Source of the DNA: Azospirillum soli
GTDB lineage: Bacteria; Pseudomonadota; Alphaproteobacteria; Azospirillales; Azospirillaceae
DNA: 64,000 nucleotides
Reading direction: 5' to 3'
Assembly (NCBI RefSeq): GCF_017876165.1
Contig: NZ_JAGINQ010000018.1
Location: 54,361-118,360, forward strand
In this document: positions 1 through 9,370 of the stretch, piece after piece
Layout: each line of letters starts with the position of its first letter
Position numbering within the stretch: position 1 is the stretch's first letter
Notes under the pieces: model-generated
Database searches by the model: none
Seen by the model: the letters and a program-made list of their open reading frames with translations, nothing else
What the model was told of the DNA's origin: nothing
Program-made: the position numbers and the translations under genes

Positions 1-1
1 C

Positions 2-307
2 CGCGACATCGCCATGGAACTGGAGCGGCACGGCCGGCATGTGGAGATCGAAACAGGCGCGTTCAGCGCCGGCATCGCGGTGCTGCGCGACGGCGAGGAG
101 GAATTCACCTACAGCGTCCGGGCAAGGGCCTACCATCCCTGGACCTTCGCCTTTCCCGAGATGCAGGACCGCGACGAAGCGTGGCAGCGGCGCGTGGAGG
201 TGATCCTGCGGGGCGGCCTGCACAAGCAGTTGCCGCCGGAGCGCACCAGCCGCGAGGCGATCACGCAGGACTTCGTGTACGAATACGGCAAGTGGATGGG
301 CTGGTGA
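2..307 (+). CDS. Hypothetical protein, C-terminal part (gene may start before the window)
   Basis: The reading frame is open from the window edge and an in-frame ATG lies at 14, so the true start may be upstream. The visible part is about 100 residues, soluble, acidic and rich in Arg, Glu and aromatics, ending in EYGKWMGW. I do not recognise the family. Its TGA overlaps the ATG of the next gene (TGATG at 305-309), so the two are probably translated together. Confidence 0.6.
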   Translation, partial: RDIAMELERHGRHVEIETGAFSAGIAVLRDGEEEFTYSVRARAYHPWTFAFPEMQDRDEAWQRRVEVILRGGLHKQLPPERTSREAITQDFVYEYGKWMGW

Positions 308-837
308 TGGAACGACACACGGCGCCGGTCGAACTCCGCCACGAGCATTTCCGGCAGATCTATTTGAGCGAACGCTCGCGTCGGGAATCGATCCGCAGCA
401 GCATCGGGACGCCGGTCGCGGCGATTTCCTTTTCCGTGTTCGCGCTCGGCAATCTGGCGTCGCGTTTCGACGCGAGCCGCTTGGCCGAGCCCACGTCGCT
501 CGCCATCGCCGTGGCGGCCTGCGCCAGCGTCGTCGCGCTGCTCGGCGCGGTCTATCAGGTCGTCATGGTGGAATGGCTGTTCGTCCACCACGAGCCGCCC
601 CGGCTCGCCAGCTTGGTCGAGGCGGAACGGCGGATGCGGGCCGAGTGTGGCGAGGAGGGCGTGGCGTTGGGCATGGTGGAGCTGATGACCGCCAGCTATT
701 CCATCGCCTTCGAGCAGTATCTGTGGGGCAATACGGTCAGCGCCCGCAGCCGGACCTGGGCGCTGAGACTCGTTCTGCTGTCTCTGATGTTTCTGGCGTT
801 CGGTTTCCTGTTGCTGCCGTTTCAGCAGGTGGGGTGA
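307..837 (+). CDS. Hypothetical membrane protein
   Basis: 176 residues. The ATG overlaps the stop of the gene before it. A charged N-terminus of about 35 residues (RSRRES) is followed by two hydrophobic segments at about 38-58 and 65-88, an Arg/Glu-rich soluble stretch, and a third hydrophobic segment at about 152-170 before a short tail. No family recognised. The overlap argues for a working pair with the upstream protein; function unknown. Confidence 0.6.
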   Translation: MERHTAPVELRHEHFRQIYLSERSRRESIRSSIGTPVAAISFSVFALGNLASRFDASRLAEPTSLAIAVAACASVVALLGAVYQVVMVEWLFVHHEPPRLASLVEAERRMRAECGEEGVALGMVELMTASYSIAFEQYLWGNTVSARSRTWALRLVLLSLMFLAFGFLLLPFQQVG

Positions 838-841
838 GCGC

Positions 842-1075
842 ATGGGCTGGTTCCGCCGCATCCTCTCCCGCCAGCGCCGCTCGGGCGTCTTCGGCCCTGT
901 CCCGGCTTGGGGGCGCCCCCGCCTGCGGGATGCCTGCCGCCGCCTTTCCGACCAGGAGGAGGCCATGCGGGAGCTGTTCGGGCTACCCGTAGCGCCGCGC
1001 CTGATGCTGGCCGACGAGGAGCTGGCCGTCCTCATCGACGCCGAGGAGCGCCGCGCCATCGAGGGGGACGGCTGA
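842..1075 (+). CDS. Small hypothetical protein
   Basis: 77 residues, starting 4 bases after the membrane protein stop behind a GGTGGGGTGAG-like ribosome site. The N-terminus is basic (GWFRRILSRQRR) and the C-terminal half acidic (ADEELAVLIDAEERRAIEG). It contains an LRDACRRLSDQEEAM segment likely to be helical. No family recognised. It looks like the last gene of the operon that enters the window from the left. Confidence 0.5.
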   Translation: MGWFRRILSRQRRSGVFGPVPAWGRPRLRDACRRLSDQEEAMRELFGLPVAPRLMLADEELAVLIDAEERRAIEGDG

Positions 1076-1292
1076 CCTCTTTGTGTCTCTATGGCAAATA
1101 GAAATTAGAAAATGCGGGGTGTTGCCAACCGCCGGACACGGACGATGCCCGCGCTCGCCCTGTCGCTCTCCCTGGTCTCCGTTCCGCTGTCGGCCCCGCT
1201 GATCGCGGAATCCCGAAAAAAAAGCCGCGCCATGGCGGCCGGTCACCGCCGAAATCTTGATGGACGCGAGCAGCGGAAAATCCGGCCCGTCC

Positions 1293-1582
1293 GCCTCGAC
1301 GACACTGGAATAGGGTGTGCCCAGCGGCACGGGCTCAGGGTCCGAGAGGAGGTTCATGCGCACATGGTTGGTGCGCCGCGCGCCGACCCGCATACGGCAA
1401 GGGCCGGCGGGTTCGCGGTCGGTGAAGTAGAGCGTGATCCGTACCTCCACCTCTCGGTCACCGGCGTTGAGGATGCACAGCCCCTCGTAGCTGGTCAGTT
1501 CCGGCTCGGGACCGTGGCTCCAGGCCGGGATGTAACCGTCGGAAATGGCCCAGCGGGTGTGGCCGATGGGGGTGACGCTCAT
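1293..1582 (-). pseudogene. Truncated sensory rhodopsin transducer (ASRT/DUF1362) family gene
   Basis: The first ~97 residues carry the hallmarks of the Anabaena sensory rhodopsin transducer-like family: GHTRWAISDGYIP, LTSYEGLCILNAG, ITLYFTDREPAGPCR and RTNHVRMNLLSDPEPVP. Family members are about 125 residues and continue with a VVQHTRLD-type strand. Here similarity stops after SSVVEADGP and the frame runs into unrelated sequence. The start has a good ribosome site (AGGAGCGA). The truncation is seen in the sequence; the role (a small beta-sandwich protein, often without a rhodopsin partner) is family knowledge. Confidence 0.75.
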
Positions 1583-1880
1583 TGAATCGCTCCTGCCTAT
1601 TCGGCGGCGTGCGGTGCCCGCTCCTGGTTGGTCAACGCGTGCGAGGACCGGCGGCGCAGCCCGTCACGCCAGACCTCGGCCCCTACGCCTTCCCGTACTA
1701 TGGTTATGACTACGGATTCGAACCCGGCCAGGACTACTACGGCCTGCCCTACGACAGCGCGGATGTCGGCACGTCGAGCCGGTTCGACGCGAACCGCATG
1801 GACACCGCGGTCATCGGTTCGGGCCGCCCGTCGCGGCAGCCCCGGCCGCCGTGCCGGACGAGGCTGTTCGCGTAGCGGGC
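1583..1880. other. Gene-poor stretch with possible gene fragments
   Basis: On the minus strand, just upstream of the ASRT-like start, a frame ends ...RAPHAAE-stop and could be the C-terminus of a lost gene. On the plus strand 1582-1875 encodes a Tyr/Gly/Asp-rich stretch (PYAFPYYGYDYGFEPG) in a 97-residue frame with no convincing start site. Neither can be assigned. The region looks like decayed DNA between two operons. Confidence 0.35.
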
Positions 1881-1883
1881 CTT

Positions 1884-4171
1884 TCAGTCTCCGCGATTGC
1901 GTCTCAATCCTTCGAGGATCTTGTCCACCGTGATCGGCAGGTCGCACACGCGCACGCCCGTCGCGTGGAAGATCGCGTTGGCGATGGCGGCCGGAACGCC
2001 GACGATGCCGATCTCCCCCACCCCCTTGGCGCCCAGCGGGTTCACCACCTCGTCGTGCTCCTCCACGAAGATCACGTCGATGTCGTGCACGTCGGCGTTC
2101 ACCGGGATGTGGTACTCGGCGATGTCGTGATTCATGTAGCGGCCGAGCGTGTGGTCGGTGAAGGTCTCCTCCTCCAGCGCCATGCCGATGCCCCAGACCA
2201 CCGCGCCCATGATCTGGCTGCGCGCGGTCTTGGGGTTGATGATGCGGCCGGCGGCGATGGCACTGACGACGCGGGTGACCTGCACCGTGCCCAGACCCTC
2301 GTCCACCCGCACCTCGGCGAAGATCGCCGAATGGGTGCCGAGCGCGTGGCGCGACCGCGCCAGGAGGTAGGGGACCGAGCGCGCCTCTTCCTCAATGGTC
2401 AGCAGTTCGGAAGCCCGCATCACGTCGGTGATCGACACGCGCCGCGACGGGTCGGCCTTGGCGACCAGATGGCCATCCGCGAAGACCACCTCCTGGTTCC
2501 CGATCCCGGCCAGCGGCCCGCCTTTCATTTTGGACGCCGCCGTTACCAGTCGGTCGCGCACCCGGTCGCAGGCCGCTTTCACCGCCGATCCGACCGACGA
2601 CACCGTCCACGACCCGCCCTCGATGGGCGCCATCGGCAGCGAGGAGTCGCCGAGGTGGAAGGTCACGTCCTTGACGGACAGCCCCAGCACGTCGGCGGCG
2701 ATCTGCGTCATCACCGTGTAGGTGCCGGTGCCGATGTCGGCGGTGGCGCTGCCAACCGTCAGCCTGCCGTCTACGCCCAGAGTCGCTTTGGCGACCGCCT
2801 GCCCCTGCATGGCGTCCCACACGCCCGACGCCATGCCCCAGCCGATGAGCTGCCGCCCCTCCCGCATGGAACGCGGCTTCGGGTTACGCTTCGCCCAGCC
2901 GAACCGCTCTGCCCCCTGCTGGAAGCAGGCGCGCAGTTCCTTGCTGGAGAATGGCTTGCCGGTGTTCGGATCGGTGTCCGTGTAGTTCTTCAGCCGCAGC
3001 TCAACCGGGTCCATGCCCAGCTTGTGGGCCAGCTCGTCCATGGCGATCTCAAGCGCGGGGACGCCGGTGGCGGCACCCGGCGCACGCTGGTCGAGCGGCG
3101 TGTGCACGTCGAGGCGGCAGAGCTTGTAGTCGAGCCGGACGTTGTCGCATTTGTACTGCTGACCCGACCAGTTGACGACGATCTCGACGTAGTTCTCGTT
3201 CTGGGAGCTTTCCTGCACCGCCTCGTGGATCAGCGCGGTTAGCGTCCCGTCCTTGCGGGCGCCCAGCGCCACGCGCTGGATGGTCTCCGGCCGGTGGCCG
3301 AAGCTGAACATCTGCGGGCGCGACAGCTCGACCCGGACGGAGCGCTTGAGCTGCGTGGCCGCCAGCACGGCCATGAACAGCTGGTGCTGCGGCCGCAGGC
3401 CGGAGCCGAAGGCGCCGCCGACGAAGGGAGAGAGCACCCGGACGTCGGACTTCGACAGGTTGAAGACGTTGCAGATCCAACTGTGGCTGTTCTGCGCGCC
3501 TTGGGTCTTGTCGTAGACGGCGAGCGTCCCGTCCTCGTGATGGATCACCGTGGAGGCGTGCATCTCCATCGGGTTGTGGTGCTCGGTGGCCTGGGTGAAT
3601 TCCAGATCCACGCTCACCTCCGCCTCGGCCAGCGCCCTGTCGGCGTCGCCGCGCGGCTTGGGCGGCGGCTGGAACCCTCCCTTGTCCTTGCCGGGGGTGA
3701 AGGTGTCGTCGCGATGGGCGTGCAGGTCGGTGCGGTGGGGTGCGGCCTCATACTCGACCTGCACGAGGCGGGCGGCGTAGCGGGCCAGCTCGAAGCTTTC
3801 GGCCACCACCAGCGCCACCGGTTGCAGGGAGTGGATGATCTCGGCGTCGTACAGCGGCCGGAAGGGGGAGCCCTTGGGCGCGTCGTCGTCCTTCCACTTG
3901 CGGTCGAACCAGGCGAGGCTCGGCCGGTTCTCGTGGGTGAAGACGTGCAGCACGCCGGGCAGCGCCAGCGCCGCGCTGGTGTCGATGCGCGTGATGCGCC
4001 CGCGCGCGATGGTGCTGGACACGATGTAGCCGTGCGCAAGGCCGGGGGCGCTGAACTCGGCCGCGTATTTGGCGCCGCCGGTGACCTTCAGGCGGCCGTC
4101 CACGCGGCTGACCGGCTTGCCGATCTGGGCGCCGGGCTCGCGCAGGACGTCGGGGATGCTGGGCTTGGCGA

Positions 4172-4175
<4 letters not shown>
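1884..4175 (-). CDS. paoC: Molybdopterin-binding subunit of a PaoABC-type aldehyde oxidoreductase
   Basis: 763 residues, xanthine dehydrogenase family large subunit. It opens with IGKPVSRVDGRLKVTGGAKYAAE, the usual start of PaoC/YagR proteins, and carries the substrate and cofactor loops (FVGGAFGSGLRP, APGAATGVPALE) and a C-terminal GAKGVGEIGIVGVPAAIANAI segment near the catalytic Glu (E of VGEIG). It should bind molybdenum cytosine dinucleotide and oxidise aldehydes to acids in a complex with the two genes upstream. The start overlaps the FAD-subunit stop. In this cluster it may oxidise an aldehyde intermediate. The PaoD/XdhC-type maturation protein is not in the window. Confidence 0.9.
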
Positions 4176-5160
<985 letters not shown>

Positions 5161-5164
<4 letters not shown>

Positions 5165-5667
5165 GCCCCGCCCTCCCCCATCACCTGCCGGATCGCCTTG
5201 ACGATGTTGGGATAGGCGCCGCAGCGGCAGAGGTTGCCGCTCATCAGCTCGCGGATGTCGTCGTCGGTTTTGGCCTTGCCCTCGGCCAGCAGCCCGGCGG
5301 CCGAGCAGATCTGCCCCGGCGTGCAGTAGCCGCACTGGAAGGCGTCGTTCTCGACGAACGCCTTCTGGAGCGGGTGGAGCGTGTCGCCGCTCGCCAGCCC
5401 TTCGATGGTGGTCACCGAGCGGCCGTCCTGCATCACCGCCAGCGTCAGGCAGGAATTGATCCGCCGCCCGTCCACCAGCACCGTGCAGGCCCCGCACTGG
5501 CCATGGTCGCAGCCCTTCTTCGTCCCGGTCAGGTCGAGGTGCAGGCGCAGCGCGTCCAGCAGGCTGGTCCAGGGGGCGACCTGGAGCGTCGTCTCGACCC
5601 CGTTGACCGTCAGCGTGACCGCCATGACCTCTGGCGGAGGAGGTGCAAATCCCATTGGATGCGGCAT
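5161..5667 (-). CDS. paoA: 2Fe-2S subunit of a PaoABC-type aldehyde oxidoreductase
   Basis: About 168 residues from the ATG at 5667, chosen because GGAG sits 5 bases upstream; ATGs at 5655 and 5625 are alternatives. Two [2Fe-2S] domains are visible: GCDHGQCGACTV with a later Cys (plant-type), then CGYCTPGQI and CRCGAYPNI in the C-terminal helical domain. E. coli PaoA has a Tat leader; this start shows none, so the enzyme may be cytoplasmic. It is first of three overlapping genes. Confidence 0.88.
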
Positions 5668-5897
5668 GAGAACTCCAGCGGCGGATACCGAGCGTGCCGC
5701 CGTGCAACAGGATGACGGCGGAGACGTTCCGAAGGCGACGATCGCGACGCCTCGGGCGGTATGCTGCTGACCTCGCATGCAACCCGACGATTCCAATGGC
5801 CATCGGCCACCCGGCGGGCGCCCTTTGCGGCTGCTGGTGATCGCCGGTTCCGACCGGCGTTTGATGGAAACCGTCAAACGCCTTCGGTATCACACAA

Positions 5898-7118
5898 TCA
5901 GGCGACGATGCCGGCGTCGTGCAGGCGGCCGATCTCGGCCGCGGGCAAGCCGAGCAGGTCGGCCAGCACCGCATCGGTATCCTGCCCCAGCCGAGGTGCC
6001 GGGCGATGGTCGGTGCGTTCCCCCAGGCCGGGAAAGCTGAGGGGCGAGCCAGGAACCAGCAGCGGTCCGACCTCCGGCTGGTCGATCTGGCGGAACAGGG
6101 GATTGGCGGTGGAGCAGCGCGCGTCTTCCGTCACCAACTGGCCGAAATCCCGGTAAGGGCCCCACAGCACTCCCGCCCCGGCAAAGGCGCCCTCCACCTC
6201 GGATAGGGTGCGCGCGACGAACCAGGGGGCGAGCACCGCAGAAATCGCGTCGCGCGCCAAGAAACGCCCCCCCTCGTCGTCCATGTCCACGTCCATCAGC
6301 GGACCGATCATCGCCAGCCGGTCGGTCAGTCCGGTCGCCTTGCCCAGCGCCTTCCACTGGCGGTTCGAGATGGCGACGACCATCACCCGCCGGCCGTCGG
6401 CGGTGGCGAAGTCGCGGCCGTAAGCGCCGTAGAGATCGTTGCCCATCGGCGGACGCACGGTGCCGTTCACGCGCACGTCGGCGAGGTAACCCAGGTTGCC
6501 GACGGTCGCCAGCATCACGTCTGCCAGCGCCACCGTCACTTCCTGTCCCCGGCCGGTGCGGCGGCGGTGCCGCTCAGCCGCCAGCAGCCCGGTCGCGAGA
6601 TAGAGGCCAGCGGCCACGTCCCAGGCCGGCAGCACATGGTTCACCGGCTCGCCACCCCGGCCGGTCGCCATCGGAAAGCCACTGGCGCAATTGACGGTGT
6701 AATCCACCGCTGCGGAACCATCCGGATTGCCGGTCAGCCGCAGCATGATCAAGTCGTCGCGTCTGGCGGACAACGCTTCATACCCCATCCAACCGCTGGC
6801 CGGCAGGTTGGTCAGCAGGAAGCCCGCGTTCTCGCCCGAGGCGGTGATGATCGCCTGCGCGATCTCCCGCCCCTCCGGCCGGTCGAGCGCCAGCGTCACC
6901 GACCGTTTCGCCTTGTTCAGCGCGGTCCAATAGAGGCTGGTGCCATTCGGCGCCACCGGCCAGCGCCGATAGTCGATGTTGCCGCCGATGGGGTCGATGC
7001 GGATCACCTCCGCGCCCAGTTGGGCCAGCGTCATGCCGCCCAGCGGAGCGGCGACGAAGGCCGACACCTCGACGACGCGCAGATCGGAGAGAAGCGAGGA
7101 CATGGCGAGCGGTTCCAT
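5898..7118 (-). CDS. mct: Family III CoA transferase, 2-methylfumaryl-CoA isomerase (Mct)-like
   Basis: 406 residues (an ATG at 7103 gives the usual MSSLLSDLRVVE start). It reads very like Chloroflexus mesaconyl-CoA C1-C4 CoA transferase: SAFVAAPLGGMTLAQLGAEV, DYRRWPV, LNKAKRSV, VNHVLPAWDVAAG, LLAAERHRRRTG, LYGAYGRDF and QWKALGKATGLTDR. The Asp of LPAWD is the likely CoA-carrying nucleophile. Mct moves CoA within the molecule, turning mesaconyl-C1-CoA into mesaconyl-C4-CoA. This matches the dehydrogenase (9371-11104) upstream of it in the pathway and the hydratase and lyase (22122-23851) downstream. A 177-bp repeat begins 26 bases before the start. Confidence 0.82.
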   Translation of the reverse strand: MEPLAMSSLLSDLRVVEVSAFVAAPLGGMTLAQLGAEVIRIDPIGGNIDYRRWPVAPNGTSLYWTALNKAKRSVTLALDRPEGREIAQAIITASGENAGFLLTNLPASGWMGYEALSARRDDLIMLRLTGNPDGSAAVDYTVNCASGFPMATGRGGEPVNHVLPAWDVAAGLYLATGLLAAERHRRRTGRGQEVTVALADVMLATVGNLGYLADVRVNGTVRPPMGNDLYGAYGRDFATADGRRVMVVAISNRQWKALGKATGLTDRLAMIGPLMDVDMDDEGGRFLARDAISAVLAPWFVARTLSEVEGAFAGAGVLWGPYRDFGQLVTEDARCSTANPLFRQIDQPEVGPLLVPGSPLSFPGLGERTDHRPAPRLGQDTDAVLADLLGLPAAEIGRLHDAGIVA

Positions 7119-7143
7119 GTGAGGAGAATGTGGACGATGCGCT

Positions 7144-7320
7144 TAAAGCGAATTTGCATTCGCTTTAGATTCATATGGCCTTACTCGCCGGCTCTCAGCG
7201 GATGCCTTTGGCATCCGCCTGCCGCCAGCGGGAACTGCGTTCCCGCGAGAGGCCGGGCTTCGGACGCACGAGCGTCCGGGACCGCCGTCGCGGTCCAAAG
7301 CGGATCAAAATCCGCTTTAG
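7144..7320. repeat. 177-bp multi-hairpin dispersed repeat, copy A
   Basis: Nearly identical to 28613-28789 in the same orientation. It consists of consecutive inverted repeats: AAAGCGAAT/ATTCGCTTT at the left end, GCGGATGCC/GGCATCCGC, GCGGGAAC/GTTCCCGC, CGGACGC/GCGTCCG, GGACCG/CGGTCC and AAAGCGGAT/ATCCGCTTT at the right end. The arms are kept even where single bases differ, so the fold appears to matter. It lies between the SDR stop and the Mct start. No protein is likely. Confidence 0.85.
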
Positions 7321-7437
7321 GGAAAACTGCGGCATCGCCGCATTCCCCTTCATCCCCACCCTTCTCCCACAAGAGGAGAAGGGCCGCGGGTGGCGGGAAG
7401 GATCATCAAATGACCCGGTGGAGAAACAACGAGGTCG

Positions 7438-8190
7438 TCACACGCAACGGCCGCCGTCGATCTCCAGCACCACGCCGGTCAGGAAGGCCGCCTCGTCCGA
7501 CGCGAGGTAAAGGGCCGCGTTGGCGACGTCGGTCGGCTGGCCCAGGCGGCCGAGCGGGACGATCCCCAGCATGCGCGCCCGCTTCTCCGGGGTATCGCCA
7601 CCCATGAAGGTCGCGAGCAGCGGCGTCTCGGTGGCAACCGGTGCCAGGGCGCAGACGCGGATGTTGTCGGGCGCCAGTTCCAGCGCCAGCGACTTGGTGA
7701 TGTTGTGCACGGCCCCCTTGGTCGCGTTGTACCAGACCAGCCCCGGACGGGGCCGCAGCCCGGCGGTGGAGCCGAGATTCAGGATCACGCCGGACTTCTG
7801 CGCCCGCATGGTCGCGACCACCGCCTTGGAATAGAGGTAGATCGACTTGACGTTCAGCGCGAAGACGCGGTCGAACTCCTCCTCGGTGACGTTTTCGAAC
7901 GGGCCGTTGGCGTGGGTGGAGCCGGCGTTGTTGACCAGAATGTCAAGCCGCCCGAACGTCTCGACGGTGGTGGCGATGGTCATCTCGACGTCGGCCATGC
8001 TGGTCACGTTGGCCGGAATGCCGATGGCCGCCTCGCCCAGGCTGGCCGCGACCGACCGTGCGGCGTCGCCGTTGATGTCCACGACCGCCACGCGGGCGCC
8101 CTCGCGCACGAAGGTCTCGGCCATCGCGAGGCCCAGCCCCTGCGCCGCCCCGGTGATCAGGGCGACCTTGCCGTCCAGGCGCTTCGTCAT
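7438..8190 (-). CDS. SDR family NAD(P)-dependent oxidoreductase
   Basis: 250 residues, classical short-chain dehydrogenase. Cofactor motif TGAAQGLG at about 14-21, D of VVDINGD suggesting NAD preference, NNAG motif, catalytic Ser (LGSTAG) and Y-N-A-T-K (active Tyr and Lys), and a C-terminal EIDGGRCV. It should interconvert a hydroxy and an oxo group; the substrate cannot be read from sequence. It lies between the LysR regulator and Mct on the same strand, so it probably serves the same pathway. Confidence 0.85.
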   Translation of the reverse strand: MTKRLDGKVALITGAAQGLGLAMAETFVREGARVAVVDINGDAARSVAASLGEAAIGIPANVTSMADVEMTIATTVETFGRLDILVNNAGSTHANGPFENVTEEEFDRVFALNVKSIYLYSKAVVATMRAQKSGVILNLGSTAGLRPRPGLVWYNATKGAVHNITKSLALELAPDNIRVCALAPVATETPLLATFMGGDTPEKRARMLGIVPLGRLGQPTDVANAALYLASDEAAFLTGVVLEIDGGRCV

Positions 8191-8296
8191 TCTTGCTTCC
8201 TCCCCAAGGGATTATGTGGTGATGGGGAGGCTATCCGCGGCGCACGCGCCGTGCTATGGACCATCCGTCATAGCTGCTATCAGCCCGCACAGCGTG

Positions 8297-9259
8297 TCAT
8301 CCGGCGCTGTTCTCTCCGGCGCTGCCGGGAGCGACGACCTTGCCCTTCAGCACGCCGTTGGCAACGCATTTCGCCACCTCGGCATGGATCAGCCGCAGCA
8401 GGGCGCGCGTCGCCTTCGACACCGGCTGATGCAGCGGGGTCGCGGTGACCAGCATGGCGTGCATGTCCTTCGACGTGACCTCGCGCGCGATCAGCCGGCC
8501 TTGGCGCACCTCGCGGTGGACGGCGCCGAAGGGCAGGATGGTCGAGCCCATTCCCTCCTCCACCAGCTGCTTGATGGCGGTGACGGAATCGATCTCCATA
8601 TCGACCTGGAGGTCGATGTCGGCCCGCCGCACCGCCGCGTCCACCACCCGGCGCAAGCCGTTCTCAAGGCCCGGCAGCACGAAGCGCAGATCACCCAGCG
8701 TCTCCACCCCGACCGGCCCGTCGTTCCCGGCGGCGTCCGTGTCCTTGGCGGATTGGACGAGCAGCAGGTTCTCCACGAGCAACGGAGATGACAGCATGCT
8801 GCGCCCGCGCCGCGCGTCGTAGAGCACGGCGAGGTCGAGGCGTCCGCCCTCGACCCATTCCAGCAGCGTGCCGCTGAACACCTCGTGGATGCGCAGCGTG
8901 GCGTCGGGGTAGTTCTCGTGGAAACGGCGGGCCAGCGGCGCCCCCAACGTGGCGCAGATCGACGGGGGGAGACCCAGCGTGACGGACCCGGTCAGCCGTT
9001 CCGACTGGTCCTGGATTTCCTCCTTGATCTCCGACAGCGCGCCCAGCAGATGACGGACCACATCATACAGCTTGCGCCCCTGCTGGGTCAGCGAGACGCC
9101 GCGCCCATGACGGTAGAACAGGCTGGTGCGCAGCTCGTGCTCCAGCTTCTGCACCTGCCGGCTGAGCGCCGGCTGGGTGATGCCAAGCTTGACCGATGCC
9201 TTGGAAAAGCTGCCAAGGTCAGCCACCTGAACAAAGTAGCGCAGTTCCAGAAGTTCCAT
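8297..9259 (-). CDS. LysR family transcriptional regulator of the branched-dicarboxylate cluster
   Basis: 320 residues from the ATG at 9259 (MELLELRYFVQVADLGSFSKA); an upstream ATG at 9289 would add ten atypical residues. The winged helix-turn-helix (KASVKLGITQPALSRQVQKLE) is at about 18-38, followed by a periplasmic-binding-like effector domain. The sequence resembles Nac/CysB-side LysR proteins only loosely. It lies inside the minus arm, between Mcd and the SDR. A perfect GATAT-N11-ATATC palindrome at 13950-13970 in the divergent control region is a good candidate operator. Confidence 0.85.
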   Translation of the reverse strand: MELLELRYFVQVADLGSFSKASVKLGITQPALSRQVQKLEHELRTSLFYRHGRGVSLTQQGRKLYDVVRHLLGALSEIKEEIQDQSERLTGSVTLGLPPSICATLGAPLARRFHENYPDATLRIHEVFSGTLLEWVEGGRLDLAVLYDARRGRSMLSSPLLVENLLLVQSAKDTDAAGNDGPVGVETLGDLRFVLPGLENGLRRVVDAAVRRADIDLQVDMEIDSVTAIKQLVEEGMGSTILPFGAVHREVRQGRLIAREVTSKDMHAMLVTATPLHQPVSKATRALLRLIHAEVAKCVANGVLKGKVVAPGSAGENSAG

Positions 9260-9370
9260 GAGCGGCGGGTCTCGTCGTTCGGCCTCCATGTCGGATAACG
9301 AATACTCTGGTATGATACAAGCGGAGTCGCGACAGGTCAGTCCTGCCCCGTCCTCCGCCGCATCTCGCCG

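Noticed and set aside
130..1059. 309-residue minus-strand open frame across the first operon
   Set aside because: Low-complexity Arg/Pro/Gln composition typical of the antisense of GC-rich genes; no domain; overlaps three plausible plus-strand genes.
1112..1585. 157-residue plus-strand frame with a signal-peptide-like start
   Set aside because: Most of it is the antisense of the ASRT-like gene. Only the first ~30 residues look like a leader and there is no ribosome site.
1851..3242. 463-residue plus-strand frame opposite paoC
   Set aside because: His/Asp/Arg-rich shadow of the molybdopterin subunit, with no family resemblance.
5668..5897. Possible small gene between Mct and the 2Fe-2S subunit
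   Set aside because: Longer starts for the 2Fe-2S gene run through here, but they lack family similarity and a ribosome site. I treat it as non-coding leader.
7144..7320. Repeat copy A as a coding sequence (short frames run through it)
   Set aside because: The frames are carried by the repeated DNA itself and differ between copies. The conserved feature is the stem pairing.
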